DNA from: Epiperipatus broadwayi
Lineage: Eukaryota > Onychophora > Udeonychophora > Euonychophora > Peripatidae
DNA length: 64,000 bases
Direction of reading: 5' to 3'
Assembly (NCBI GenBank): GCA_028023455.1
Contig: JAQFVV010012396.1
Span: 21,510,750 to 21,574,749, forward strand
In this document: one piece after another, positions 38,433-49,669 of the stretch
Layout of the letters: every line of letters begins with the position of its first letter
Position numbering within the stretch: position 1 is the stretch's first letter
The notes under the pieces: model-generated
The model's database searches: none
What the model saw: the letters and a program-made list of their open reading frames with translations, nothing else
What the model was told of the DNA's origin: nothing
Made by a program: the position numbers and the translations under genes

Positions 38433-39766
38433 CACACATGGGTCTCGTTTTATGCAGTAGATAGGTTCCTCAGAAAATGTGCACAAAAGAAATTGCACAA
38501 AAATAGACTTAATTTACCTTGAAAAATGAGGGATATGTACTGTAATTTTCCAAAAATCACATAAAAGCAAAGTAACAATGTAAAATTACTTTAAAATTCA
38601 CATAAAAAAAATAAAAAAATAAAATATGACTAATAAAAAATTTCAAATTTGAAAAAAATTGATACAAGACAAACTTTTTTTTACTTTTTTTTATTAACTA
38701 CAGTATTTAATTTTATTCAAAACAATATATGTGTATGTGTAATTTACATTTTTTCATACATGTAGGGTATTTTAATCATTATCACTATTTGAGACATCAG
38801 ATTTGTCACAAGAGGAACTACAACTAGCACCAACTTCAATTTTTTTAAATTGGTCTTATAGTGGATTTGTCCAAACTAAAACATTTTCCAATCACTGTTG
38901 ATCCTTCCCATTTCACTAAGCGATCTAAAATTGAAATTTTTGTTTCCAAAGAAATTCATTTTGTTGGGTGTTTTTTCCTCTCTATTAGGGCAAACTAAAA
39001 GTTTAAAATAAAAATAAGAACTTAGACTTATGATAATAAAAAAACACCAACTCACCACTGTTGGGCAAAATTTAATTAAAACTAATAACTAAAAATTAAA
39101 TTCTTATTTTTGTCTTTAAATATTTTCAATTTTCAATTCTGTTTAAAAATCAAATTTCATCGTTTCACATCACATTAATTTCAGATCATGTTACTAATTT
39201 TTAAATTGTTAATTACAATTGAAAATCAGATTTTAATTGTCAAATTTAATTGTGCCCATTGCTGTTACTCACCTTTTAAAAATAAACTTGTGGACACTAA
39301 ATGATTAATTGATTACATTCTCTTTTTTAAAAAAGCAAAAATAGAACGTGATTTAAAATGCAAATCAACAACATGCGTAGTATAGGCATCTATAACGTTT
39401 GAACAGATTTACATTATAATCTTGTAAAATTTAATGTATGTATATAAAATGGGAAAATCCTGATTTTAAGTGAATTATGAACTTTTTTATTGCATAAAAT
39501 CTATTACAGTACTATTATAAAGCGCTAAAAATATTGAAATTATTAGATGGAAATCGAACTCCGATAATGCACTTTTACTTTGAATATGACGTGAGTGCAT
39601 GAAATTCATAATATTTAAAGTAATATCACATTATTGGAGCTTGACTTCTGATCTAATAATTTTTATTACATAAAAGAAAATCACATACAAAGATGCTAAG
39701 AAGAAACATGAATCGCATAGCTTCAAAATCGCATTAAATAAATCTGCATAAAACGAGACCCAGGTG
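38433..39766. mobile_element. Non-autonomous DNA transposon, pogo/Tigger-like ends, copy 1
   Basis: The left end 'tgggtctcgttttatgcag' is repeated in inverse at the right end as 'ctgcataaaacgagaccca'. TA dinucleotides flank both ends, which is the target duplication of the Tc1/mariner/pogo superfamily. The interior (about 1.33 kb) has no transposase frame; the 60-codon frame at 38876-39058 is not recognisable. A second direct copy lies at 46.6-48.0 kb. The resemblance of the ends to Tigger/pogo ends ('CTCGTTTTAT') is from memory of that family and supports the class by inference. Confidence 0.75.
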
Positions 39767-39779
39767 TATATATCTTTTT

Positions 39780-40730
39780 TCAAACTCATGCACGCATTCA
39801 CACATATATTTATATCATGTATAACATGAAATTTATTAGTTATAATGCACAGATACAGAATCTATATACATATATGTATTATAATAGTTTTCATTCTTAT
39901 TTAAATGACCAATTTTAGTTAATTACATAACCATTTGTATACATTATAATAGTTGCAGGACCTGGTTTGACAAAATTTGATAAATGTTTCTTTTCTATTG
40001 TATTATATTAATTTAACATTGACAGATTAAAACAAGAATTAAAATCTTAAATTGTAAAAATGTAGACTTTCTCATACATATTATATGCATACATTGTGTA
40101 TTAACACACCACAAATGTCTATCAGCAAATGTGTACTTAACACACACATACAAACAAACAAATAATGGAGTGAGGGATTTTTTCCTTCATTAATTTTTAG
40201 TCATTTTAAATCTGTGATTTTAAAGAAAAGGTTAACAGGAAAACATTCCTAGAAATATTTTGAAATTATTTTTATGCATTTTGTTTACTTATTTTTTTCT
40301 TCCATAGAACTGATTCAATAAATTGCTGCCATAGCAGATTGTAACTTACCTCTTAATGCATAATGTTATCATTACCAGTCTTTTCCAGTAATTAAAAATC
40401 AGTAATATAAATTTGATATTTTTAAGCCAATCAAATAACTGCTTTTCTGAAATATGTTAAATGTCTGGCTAAAAGGTTTTCTTAGGTTTTTGCTTTTATT
40501 TCTTCTGATAATATTAAAAAAAAGTAAAGGGAAGCACCTTTGAAAATTTCATCTTTATTTTACTGCAAAAAAAAATGTTTTGAATTTTCTAGTTACAAAT
40601 TAAATTTATCATATTAACTGTGCATTTTAATATTTGAACATGGAATTATTTTGCATTATAAATTATTTACAAATTTTTAATTTCCTTATATTTATTTACA
40701 TTTTATTCTATTAATAAATTTATGTTATTG
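39780..40730. other. AT-rich stretch, no gene seen
   Basis: No recognised feature. It leads into the Penelope-like remnant and may contain unrecognisable upstream RT sequence. Confidence 0.35.
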
Positions 40731-40738
40731 GTACTGCA

Positions 40739-41075
40739 GTGTACCCATACATTTCAAAAATAGCAGACAAATTAAGGAAAATCTGAAGTCAGTATAATAT
40801 CAGAACAGCTTTCCAGAGCTATTCCACACTATGAGGAATTCTAACAGCTACAAAGCCTAAACTTGAAATGCTGAAAAGAAAAAAACTGCATCTATGAAAT
40901 ACCATGTGAATGTGGAAGAATGTATATTGGTGAGACCAGTCATCCCATTGAACAGCACTTGCAAGAATGTAAACTGTTGATTAGAAGAGAGAAAACAGGT
41001 GTGTCTAAGATTGCAGACCATGCATGTACCAATGAACATATGTTCAATTGGAAAAATACAAAAAATATTGGATAG
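40739..41075 (+). pseudogene. Penelope-like element, linker and GIY-YIG endonuclease remnant
   Basis: 40739-40880 reads VPYISKIADKLRKI, a stop, then SQYNIRTAFQ, typical of the linker between RT and endonuclease in Penelope-like elements. After a one-base shift in an A-rich run, 40884-41075 is open and reads CIYEIPCECGRMYIGET, then KTGVSKIADHACTNEHMFNW. This is the GIY-YIG core (the 'Y-I-G' at MYIG) with the CxC and H...H zinc-like residues that Penelope endonucleases carry. It ends at TAG 41073-41075. The RT itself was not found upstream. Two stops and a shift make it inactive. Confidence 0.85.
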
Positions 41076-42055
41076 AGGAAAAAAGGTACAAAGAAGAAAA
41101 TTTAAAGAAGCTGCTCACATGACAATGGCAAACAATCTCATAAGTCAATGAAGTGTGATTATACATAATGTATGAAGACCACTAATCAACTTTGTTCTTA
41201 GAAAAAAGTGGAGAAATCATGAGGCATTAGAGCATTACCTTAAAATTCAGTATGCAAGAATCTAAGGGTCCAAGTTTGAATTTCATGCTAGTACTGCCAC
41301 TAGCCATACCAGCAACACCAGAAGAAGAAGGGAAAATAATACTTCTCAAAGTGTTGCACATTTCGTAATCTATTTGATGTGATATTACTAACAGTTGAAT
41401 GTATTTGGAATATTTAAATGAAGTTATATTTTTCTAGACATTTAATACACATATTAAATGATGGAAATAGTCCAATATAAAAATACAATTAAATGACCAT
41501 GATTTGCTTCCTTCTCCATATTAAATGTCCAAATTTAAATATTTATATTTTGTTGAATTTTCATTTCAAATTGTTAAGTCTATCATATTTATTTGTATTT
41601 TTATATTGGGTTATTTTCATCATCTAATATATGTATTGAATGTCTTTAGAAAAATTTAACTTTATTTAAATATTACAAATACATTCAACTGTTAGTAATA
41701 TCACATCAAACAGGTTAGTATAAGCACAATGTTTCGAGTGGTATTAGTCTGTCCTCTTGAGTTTTGAATTTTAAGGTAACACTCTAACCAACTGAGCTAT
41801 CCTGCCAAAGTCAACAGTCAGTAGTAATTTTATATATTTATCTATGAGATTCCTCCTGATTTCTTCACTTTTTGCTAAGAGCAAAGTTGATTAGTGGTTT
41901 CCATACATTATGTATAGTCACACAGGGTTAGCTTATGGAATTTTTTGCCATTGTCATGTGAGCAGCTTTTTTAATTTTTTTTTTTTGTACCTTCTTCTCT
42001 ATCCAATATTTTTGTATTTTTCCAGTAGAACTTACATTCATTGGCACAAACCTTC
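41030..42055. repeat. Family D palindrome joining a Penelope 3' end and a tRNA-type SINE
   Basis: Left arm about 41030-41486 and right arm 41595-about 42055, with a spacer of about 108 bases. From outside to inside each arm has the Penelope end ('aatattggatagagg', 'gctgctcacatgacaatggc'), 'ccactaatcaacttt', a tRNA-like head, and the tail 'gtccaatataaaaatac'. The right arm (minus) keeps a clear A box, TAGCTCAGTTGG (41788-41799), within 'ggatagctcagttggttaga'. The left arm keeps a weak B-box region but has lost the A box. The arms are clearly alignable along their length. Confidence 0.85.
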
Positions 42056-42059
42056 AGGA

Positions 42060-44050
42060 AAACAATATCATATTTAACTCTGAATAATGCTTATCACAAA
42101 ATAGTAATTTCATCATGTTCTGTTTCATTCTCTTTATTATATTTTAATAGTAATCTGCCAGTGAATTTTTGAAAATTAAATATCTATTCATAATGTTTGT
42201 TTATGTAATATTTTTTTTATAATTAATTTTATATGTGCTAAAAATTTATGTTATTTCATACTTCCTTAAGAAGAGTATTTAAACTTGATTTTTTTTATCT
42301 TATAGGCATTATTTGCAATAAGCATTAAAATGTTTGTATAAAAAATATAAATAAAAAAATACATAAAAACTGAAGAAATAAAATTGTTTGTTTAATTGGA
42401 TTCAGTTGATCGCTTTCTTACCATCAGTGATTATAATAAAATAAATTTGCTTTTTATATTTTATTTATTAGTTACAATAAGCTTTATAATATTTGTCTTA
42501 AAAGATAAAAAAACAACATCAACCATTTACAAAAGACAGAATAAAACTTCAGCCATTTATACTACAAGTGATATGACATACTGCTAAACATGAAAACACA
42601 AGTATACAATTTATACTATATGAGTTAAATTCAAAATAATTTCATTTTTACAAAAGAGACATATTTAAGAAATTACAGAGATGGACACCTTTTAATTTAA
42701 TTTTTTTATTATGAAATTAAGGTATTTTAACATTTAAACCAGTGCAACATACCACTTGTAACTATTGTGGGTTAAGCCCACTCTGTTCTATTTATGTTTT
42801 AAGAATTGCTCATTCCTTACCTCAAAATTAGATGTGTTTGCTGAATATAAATTGTTTAGATGTATTAAATTCATTATATATTGCTCTATTCTTTATACTT
42901 CATTTTACAATTAACTATTTTTGAAATTGAAGTCAAGATGTGTGCAATTTTAGAAATATTGTCATACATTTTAAATTCATTACATCTTCCCAAGGGTATC
43001 TTTTAAAATCCTTAAATTATTAAAATAATATTAAAATTAATTTTATCATCACAGAAAAAAATATTATTTTAATTAATTTAATTTATAATCAGTTTTATAA
43101 GTTTATGTTTTCTTATCCAATTCATTTTTATCATTTTCTATTTTGCCTTATGTATTTTACTGACATGAAGCAGATAATCTTCTTGAATTTCTTATAAAGT
43201 TATAAATAATAAAGCCATTTGTTTGTTTATTTATTTATTATCTATTTCATTTACAAAAAAATACTATGTAATCCCTTTATTCCATTAAAAATATTGGGAA
43301 TTTTTCCTGTTGTTTAACTTTATTCACTGTCTCCATTAAAAAAAACAACAAACATGTTTATTATTGAATAATCTTCAGTATTTAAGAATTTTTTATAAAA
43401 TGTGCTAAATTGTTCATTTTGAAAAAATTATCAACATATCTGTAACCTCTAATTTTCTATCTAACTATATAATTTCCCATAAATTAGTCAAATGAACTAC
43501 TTGAAAATAAATATTTGGAAATTGCATTGAAAATATGTTTGTCAAAATCATTTTATTTTTATAAGTGGTTATTTTAAATAAGAAAAAAGGGGGGAAATGA
43601 TCAAATCTAATTCAAATGTTATTTAATGTACTTAGCTGTATGTATTATTGTTGTTATTATTCTAATTATTACTTTAATTTCCAATCACAAAGGATATATT
43701 ATTACTTTATATATTAGAAATGAATATAACAATTTTTAATTTTTTAAATTATTTTTATTAAATGATTAAAAGACTAGTGTTTTATGATATATTTGAAAAG
43801 AGTCCACTATAATTCAGATATTGTTTAATGCACTCTACTGCCTGTATTTTTTTTTTTCTGAGTATTACTAGTCCAAAAAATGCAGAGATATTCTATTATT
43901 TATTTTAACAATTTCTCAATGAATATATTATTTATTTATTTAGTAAAACAATTGTGCTGAAGTTACTTTTTGAACACTCAAACATTATTTGACCTCCCAG
44001 GCAACTTACCTATATGCTAATTTTATTTTTTCTTCATCACAAACAACTAA
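42060..44050. other. AT-rich stretch, no gene seen
   Basis: Frames such as 42396-42587 are Lys/Ile/Phe-rich noise. A 'ttcaagtaatt'-type composition dominates. Nothing recognised. Confidence 0.4.
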
Positions 44051-44059
44051 AAGTATGTT

Positions 44060-44160
44060 CTTTTTTTTTTAAGTGTCATAGCATCGGCCAGGACGCGAAC
44101 CCGCAATCCGAGCAACTGCCTGCAAGTGCAAGGCAGGCGCGCTGACCTCTCGACCACCAT
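44060..44160 (-). mobile_element. tRNA-like SINE with A tail
   Basis: On the minus strand from 44158: GGTGGTCGAGAGGTCAGCGC, with A box TGGTCGAGAGG, then an anticodon-arm-like CTGCCTTGCACTTGCAGGCAG and a B box GGGTTCGCGTCC near 44094-44105. It ends in TATGACACTT and ten A's (44062-44071). The anticodon loop would be nine bases if the stem is CCTGC/GCAGG, the T stem is imperfect and the acceptor stem does not pair well. It is therefore a tRNA-derived SINE or pseudogene and not a working tRNA. It is the most GC-rich 80 bases in the area. Confidence 0.7.
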
Positions 44161-44402
44161 ACATACATTAGCATATGTATTGAAATAGATAATGATATAT
44201 CTATTTCATGGTCAACCACGTGATCTCATGCATGAAAGAGTTTGTTACAAGCAGATGTGAGGCAAAATAAAAAAAGGCAACTTTAAAACACTTTACATGG
44301 ATAGTAAACAAAAATTAATAATATTTATAATATACATTGGAAAGAAAGAATATTGTAATAAGTTAGTATTTTTTGTTATCAATATCTGAAGGAGTTAAAC
44401 AC

Positions 44403-44423
44403 ATACACACACACACACACACA
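44403..44423. repeat. CA dinucleotide repeat
   Basis: Short (CA)n run immediately before the hairpin. Confidence 0.9.
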
Positions 44424-44430
44424 AAAGAAT

Positions 44431-44652
44431 AATTAAAACTACCCTAAATCCAAAATTCAAACAGACCAGCAAAAAACAATATTAAAACACAACCAAATGT
44501 TTCACTGCTACAAGCAGACTTCTCAAGTGTAAAGAAATACAAAAACAACCCTACACTTGAGAAGTCTGCTTGTAGCAGTGAAATGTTTGGTTGTGTTTTA
44601 ATATTGTTTTTTGCTGATCTGGTTGAATTTTGGATTTAGGGTAATTTTAATT
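44431..44652. repeat. Near-perfect inverted repeat (hairpin)
   Basis: Left arm 44431-44531 and right arm 44552-44652, with a 20-base loop 'aagaaatacaaaaacaaccc'. Blocks such as 'ctgctacaagcagacttctc' pair exactly with 'gagaagtctgcttgtagcag'. Only a few mismatches occur at the outer ends (gaccagc/gctgatc, ggtagtt/ggtaatt). The short phrase 'ctacaagcagacttc' plus 'gtttcactgctacaagc' does not occur elsewhere in the window. Confidence 0.95.
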
Positions 44653-44786
44653 ATATATTGACCAGTTTAGCTTTATGCTTATAATGTTTAAAAAGAATAA
44701 TATATAAAAGATCAGTGCATAACATTAAATTTTTATTATCAGCAGCTCAATGATTTAAAGTTAAAAAAAAGAAAAAATGTACTTAC

Positions 44787-44909
44787 ATATATCATGGTAA
44801 ATGTATGTTGGAATGATGCATAATGAAATCTTAGTATAAATAAAACAGTATCAACAACAGCTAACATGAGAACCATGATTATGGTGTTACTACTAAAACA
44901 TGCACTCAG
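44787..44909 (-). CDS. Candidate internal exon of a membrane protein (partial)
   Basis: Minus strand. A textbook acceptor (TTTCTTTCTTCTCTTTG... ending CATACAG at 44910) precedes 123 bases, 41 codons, open in one frame. A consensus GTAAGT donor follows at 44786-44781. The peptide starts LSACFSSNTIIMVLMLAVVD and goes on VLFILRFHYASFQHTFTMIY. A hydrophobic run of about 20 residues (TIIMVLMLAVVDTVLFILRF, with one Asp) looks like a transmembrane helix. Its length divisible by three means both introns have the same phase. I do not recognise the family and no flanking exon was found. A 68-codon frame from Met 44945 spans it but begins inside the pyrimidine tract, so that start is probably false. Confidence 0.45.
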
Positions 44910-44949
44910 CTGTATGATACAAAGAGAAGAAAGAAACCACTTCATTACA

Positions 44950-46110
44950 CATATGTATTAGCATATGCAGAAGAATTTCATAAGATTAGTAAATTAATTA
45001 GAAGAAAATCTAGCCCAATTAAATTAAGTAAATTATTTAGAAATTAGACCATAAAAGACAAGGTAATTAAAACATCTAAAGTAATCTCTAATTTATATTC
45101 CAAGAAAAGAATTAGTTACAAAAATAATTATATGGTAAAAATAGTAATTAAGAGTAATTAAAAAAAATAAATGAGGTCACAGACCATGTATGTAAAGCAC
45201 ATGATCCTTTAGAAATTATTCTGAAGCTGGATATTATGGAAGTACAATATGACTTTTCAGTGCACAGAAGCTTGGAAATGCCACCAACTGTTTTATTACA
45301 CCCGCACTTACAACATAAATAGGTTATTCTAAAGAGGTTTTTAATTCCTTATGCAACTAAAAACGTATTTTAATGAACAACAAATCGCAATCCAGTAAAA
45401 AAAAATAGCAAGCAAAATTATAACCAGAAAACGGAAGACAAGTTCAAATCTTCCCAGAAAATTTATGTGGTTATTTTAGCTATGTCTCCATTATATACAT
45501 GTACAAATCAATGAGGATAACTTTTAGATATGAACTATTTAAACTTCACAAAAAGCTACATAGAATTGTTAGTCCAAAACTTTGTTCCACTACTACTACA
45601 AAATTTATGTTATACATATCCAAATATTCTTTTTATTAGAAAAAAGTATTTCATATTTTATGAATATTGTTTTGGTAAAAAAAAAAAAAGGCATTTATTA
45701 TTTTTAAGAATCTTTAAAAACGTTTACTCTGATTTCATTAATGTATATATTTACCCAATTAATATTATTAGTTAATCATGCATGTATTTTGTTTTCATAT
45801 CATTGCAAATTGACGATTGTGGTCCATATGTGTGTATATATAGAAAATAGAGAAGAGGCTAATTTATTTATGCTAATTTAAAAAGTAATGATTTGATTTA
45901 CCACTGCTTATGACAGTTTACAAACTAATTTGCATACCTTTTCATCTAATATTCACTTTAAAAATCAATATTAGTTAAAGTATATATACACATTTCAAAT
46001 GTAAATAATTAATACCCAAAAAACAAAATCTAAAAAAGAAAAAACCCGATTTTAAATAAAAGATGTCATAATATATTTCTGGTTGTAATATAATTCTAAA
46101 ATTTATAGAT
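44950..46110. other. AT-rich stretch, no recognised gene
   Basis: Near 45.22-45.35 kb the plus strand has a short mixed-composition frame (TFQCTEAWKCHQLFYYTR) with stops upstream. The 81-codon frame at 45530 is Phe/Tyr/Ile-rich noise. Confidence 0.35.
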
Positions 46111-46120
46111 TAGCAAGTTA

Positions 46121-46425
46121 GAACACCACATGATCACCATTTCCTATGCTTTCTCATAACTGTTATCAAAACAGTTAAAACTCTCTATATGTATTGCCAC
46201 TCAGTGGGGATATAGAGATCTTAAGATCTAGGTGCAGTGCTCTCAGATCCAAGGCTCCTCACTGATGAAGATCACAAGATGGAAACTAGTCTGGGGATAT
46301 TGGATGAGTAGGCACTAGATGGGAATTTTATGCACAAGCCTTCTGGCACCCATTGATTACTCTGTCTTGCCCTGAGTGGCAACACATATAGAGAGTTTTG
46401 CCTGTCAAGATAGAACACAATAGTC
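46121..46425. repeat. Family B repeat, asymmetric fold-back copy
   Basis: The left part has the family end 'aacaccacatgatcaccatt' and 'aaaactctctatatg'. The left core is deleted. The right arm has 'gtgcagtgctctcagatcca', 'gaaactagtctggggatatt' and 'gggaattttatgcacaagcc' in reverse order. It is an inverted dimer with one arm mostly lost. The 80-codon minus frame here is not a gene. Confidence 0.85.
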
Positions 46426-46626
46426 ATGTTGCAGAATATATAAATATAATATATGTATATGTATAAAAATATGTATGAGAATATTAGAAATTTCCAAGAC
46501 AGTGTGATAATCATTTTAATTTCAAATTAAACATATAAATTGTTTATTATTATAAATATGATTAGATAAAATCTTATACAGAGATTAGATCCTTGCATTA
46601 ATCAACATTGATAATATATTTATATA

Positions 46627-47964
46627 CACTTGGATCTCATTTTATGTGGTATATTGGTTCCTCAGAAAATGCACACAAAAAATCACACAAAAATAGACTT
46701 AACTTACCTTGAAAAATGGGGGATAAGTGCTATAATTTTCAAAAATCACATAAAAGCAAAGCAACAATGTAAAATTACTTTAAAATTCACATAAAAAAAA
46801 TAAGGAAATAAAATATGACTAATAAAAAATTTCAAATTTGAAAAAAATTGATACAAGACAAACTTTTTTTTTCCTTTTTTTATTAACTACAGTATTTAAT
46901 TTTATTCAAAACAATATATTTTTAGCATAATTTGCAGTATTTTTCATTTTTTTATACATATACAGTATTTTAATCATTATTGCTATTTGACAATATGTAA
47001 ATTCGTTTGTAAACTAGTAAGACATCAGATTCGTCACAAGAGGAAATACAACTAGCGAGAACTTCATTTTTTTAATTGTTCTTATCATGGACTTGCCCCT
47101 ACTAAATGTTTTCCCATGGCTGTTGATCCTTCTGATTTTGCTAAGTGATCTAAAATTGAAATTTTTGTTTCCAAAGAAATTCATTAGCTTGGTGTTTTTT
47201 AACTCTCCATTAGAGTAAACTAAAAGTTTAAAATAAAAATAAGAACTTAGACTTACGATAATAAAAAGACACTGACTCACCACTGTTGAACAAAATTTAA
47301 TTAAAACTAACAATTAAAAATTAAATTCTTATTTTTGTCTTTAATTTTTTAATTTTCAATTCTGTTTAAAAATCAAATTTCATTGTTTCAGATCATACGT
47401 AATTTTTAAATTGTTAATTACAATTAAAAATCAGATTTTAATTGTCAAATTTAATTGTGCCCACCACTGTTACTCACCTTTTAAAAATAAACTTGTGGCC
47501 ACTAAATGATTAATTGATTACGTACTTTTTTTTAAAAAAACAAAATAGAATTTGATTTAAAAATAACATGCATATATATAGGCATCTATAACATTTGAAC
47601 AGATTTACATTATAATCTTGTAAAATTTAATGGGTGTATATAAAATGGGGAAATCATGATTTTAAGTGAATTATAAACTTTTTTATTGCATAAAATCTAT
47701 TACAGTACTATTATAAAGCACTGAAAATATTGAAATTATTAGATGGAAGTTGAACTCCGATAATGCACTATTACTTTAAATATGACGTGTGAGTACACAA
47801 AATTTATAATATTTAAAATAATAGCACATTATTGGAGCTTGACTTCTGATCTGATAATTTTTATCACATAAAAGAAAACTGCATACAAGAATATTAAGAA
47901 GAAACATGAATCGCATAAATTCAAAATCACATTAAATAAATCCACATAAAACAAAACCCAGGTG
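46627..47964. mobile_element. Non-autonomous DNA transposon, pogo/Tigger-like ends, copy 2
   Basis: Direct-orientation copy of 38433-39766. Ends 'cacttggatctcattttatg' and 'cataaaacaaaacccaggtg' are flanked by TA. The interior aligns throughout, for example 'cataaaagcaaagcaacaat', 'gaacttagacttacgata' and 'cagtactattataaagcac'. The lengths are close (about 1338 versus 1334). The ends have lost CpG positions (CTCG to CTCA, CGAG to CAAA), a typical decay pattern. The 99-codon minus frame at 47014-47313 lies inside and is longer here than in copy 1, but shows no recognisable motif. Confidence 0.8.
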
Positions 47965-47969
47965 TATAT

Positions 47970-48235
47970 ATAGCATTATAAAATAGCAATTATTTACAAT
48001 CTTTTATTTATAACTTAGTAGATTTTTAATATTCAAAGAAATTTGTATTTTTTAAAAAATAAAAGTTATTTAGTGTGATACATTTTTATAATTTTGTGGC
48101 TGTTGTTTCATAATGGATAAGAACCAAAGAGTGACCATCTCATTGAATTATTATTAGTTTTATGTAAAAGATGTTGTATAGTTGTGTAATTTTTATCTAA
48201 TTTCTGAATGGAGATTTATTGGTAGACTAACTTTA
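47970..48235. other. AT-rich stretch
   Basis: Nothing recognised. Confidence 0.4.
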
Positions 48236-48239
48236 TTTT

Positions 48240-48240
<1 letters not shown>

Positions 48241-48326
<86 letters not shown>
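48241..48326. repeat. TA dinucleotide repeat, long
   Basis: An uninterrupted (TA)n tract of about 86 bases. Confidence 0.98.
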
Positions 48327-48329
<3 letters not shown>

Positions 48330-48710
48330 ATGACTTCTGATTAAATAAAATGGATTATATTTCTAGACATCATTAACATGTGAAATCATATCCAAGATAC
48401 ATTAAAGGGATGGTATATTTGTTAAATGCAGTCAGTACTTTATCATATGATCATATCCTTATATTATACACTGTGGTTTATATAATTAGTAATTATAGAG
48501 TTTGATCAGATATAAGCCTTGAACATTTTCCAAAGATTTTTGAATGTTATAGTTTGTTACATATTTTCGTTTTTACAATGTTATAAGACAGCAATTAAAA
48601 TGTAATTTTAGAAATAAAACTTTTCAAGAAATTATATCACTTATTGTTATAATTAAAACGGATAGTTAGTTCAGAAATTAAATATGGTAATAAAGAATAT
48701 ATGAGTTTTT

Positions 48711-49172
48711 TCTACAGTACAGGCTTTTTATACCTGCACTCCAATATATAATATATAGGCGGTTTGAACTCAGACTTTCACATGACTCTCAACTATCCAC
48801 ACTATCTCATACTGCTGACACTCTTGTTTACACACATGTTAAAAAGATAAATATCCACCAATATACGTATTTCATGCTAAGCCAGCACTCATCAGTTGGT
48901 CCAGATTATCACCTCCACACATATATACAATCAATACTCAGCTTATATTAAGATATCCAATCTTCATACTTTAATGGACAGGCTTCAATCTACTGCACCC
49001 CACAACTCTTCATCCATCCATTTCATTAAAAATCTGATGATGGAACACTCAAAGCTCATATTGAAGACAACCATCTTATCCTACCCATGTTGACCATAAG
49101 TCATTCTGACCCCTCATGCACAAGATATAATCCATTTACATACATATACGAGGGATGGGCAGACATTACAAC
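48711..49172 (-). repeat. Family A repeat, near-complete unit
   Basis: Starts with 'tctacagtacaggctttt', then the head (gtttgaactcagactttcac), 'gccagcactcatcagttggt', the 'ctttaatggacaggcttcaa' block, 'aatctgatgatggaacactc', 'ctacccatgttgaccataag' and 'cgagggatgggcagacatt'. This is the best single view of the whole unit. The 65-codon frame at 48896 is incidental. Confidence 0.9.
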
Positions 49173-49196
49173 ACTATATTTTAATATATTAATTTT

Positions 49197-49662
49197 TTCT
49201 ACAGTACAGGCTTTTTCATACCTGCACTCAAATATGTAATATATAGGGGTTTGAACTCAGCCTTTCACACAACCTATCCACACTATCCCATAATGCTGAC
49301 ACACTTGATCACACACATGCCAAAAAGACAAATAATCACCAATATACATATTTCATGCTAAAACAGCACTTGTCATTTGGTCCAGATTATCATCTCCACA
49401 CATATATACAATCAATGTTCATCTTATATTAAGATAGCCATGTTAATATAAGCTAAGCATTGACTGCCATCTTAATATAAGCTGAGCATTGATTGTATAT
49501 ATCTGTGAAGATGATAATCTGAACCAACTGATGAGTGTTGGTTTAGCACGAAATACGGATATTGGTGATTATTTATCTTTTTGACATGCGATTGATCAAG
49601 TGTGTCAGCAGTATGAGATAGCACGGATAGTTGAGGGTCGTGTGAAAGTCTAAGTTAATAAA
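49197..49662. repeat. Family A repeat, second unit ending in an inverted dimer
   Basis: The same starting phrase 'tctacagtacaggctttt' recurs 486 bases after the one at 48711, so the two minus-strand units are tandem. The second unit breaks at about 49440. After two repeats of 'ttaatataagctaagcattg' a plus-strand arm follows (49458-49660) with 'accaactgatgagtgttggt' and the head 'gtcgtgtgaaagtctaagtt'. Tandem and inverted arrangements occur together. Confidence 0.88.
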
Positions 49663-49669
49663 GAATCTA

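Noticed and set aside
44060-44160. Functional tRNA gene
   Set aside because: The anticodon loop is too long, the T and acceptor stems do not pair well, and an A tail follows, so a SINE head is more likely.
45220-45350. Possible coding patch (TFQCTEAWKCHQLFYYTR)
   Set aside because: Stops lie immediately upstream, there is no convincing acceptor, and the composition is only slightly different from the background.
47014-47313. 99-codon minus frame as a transposase
   Set aside because: No catalytic or DNA-binding motif is visible, and the same stretch in copy 1 is broken to 60 codons.
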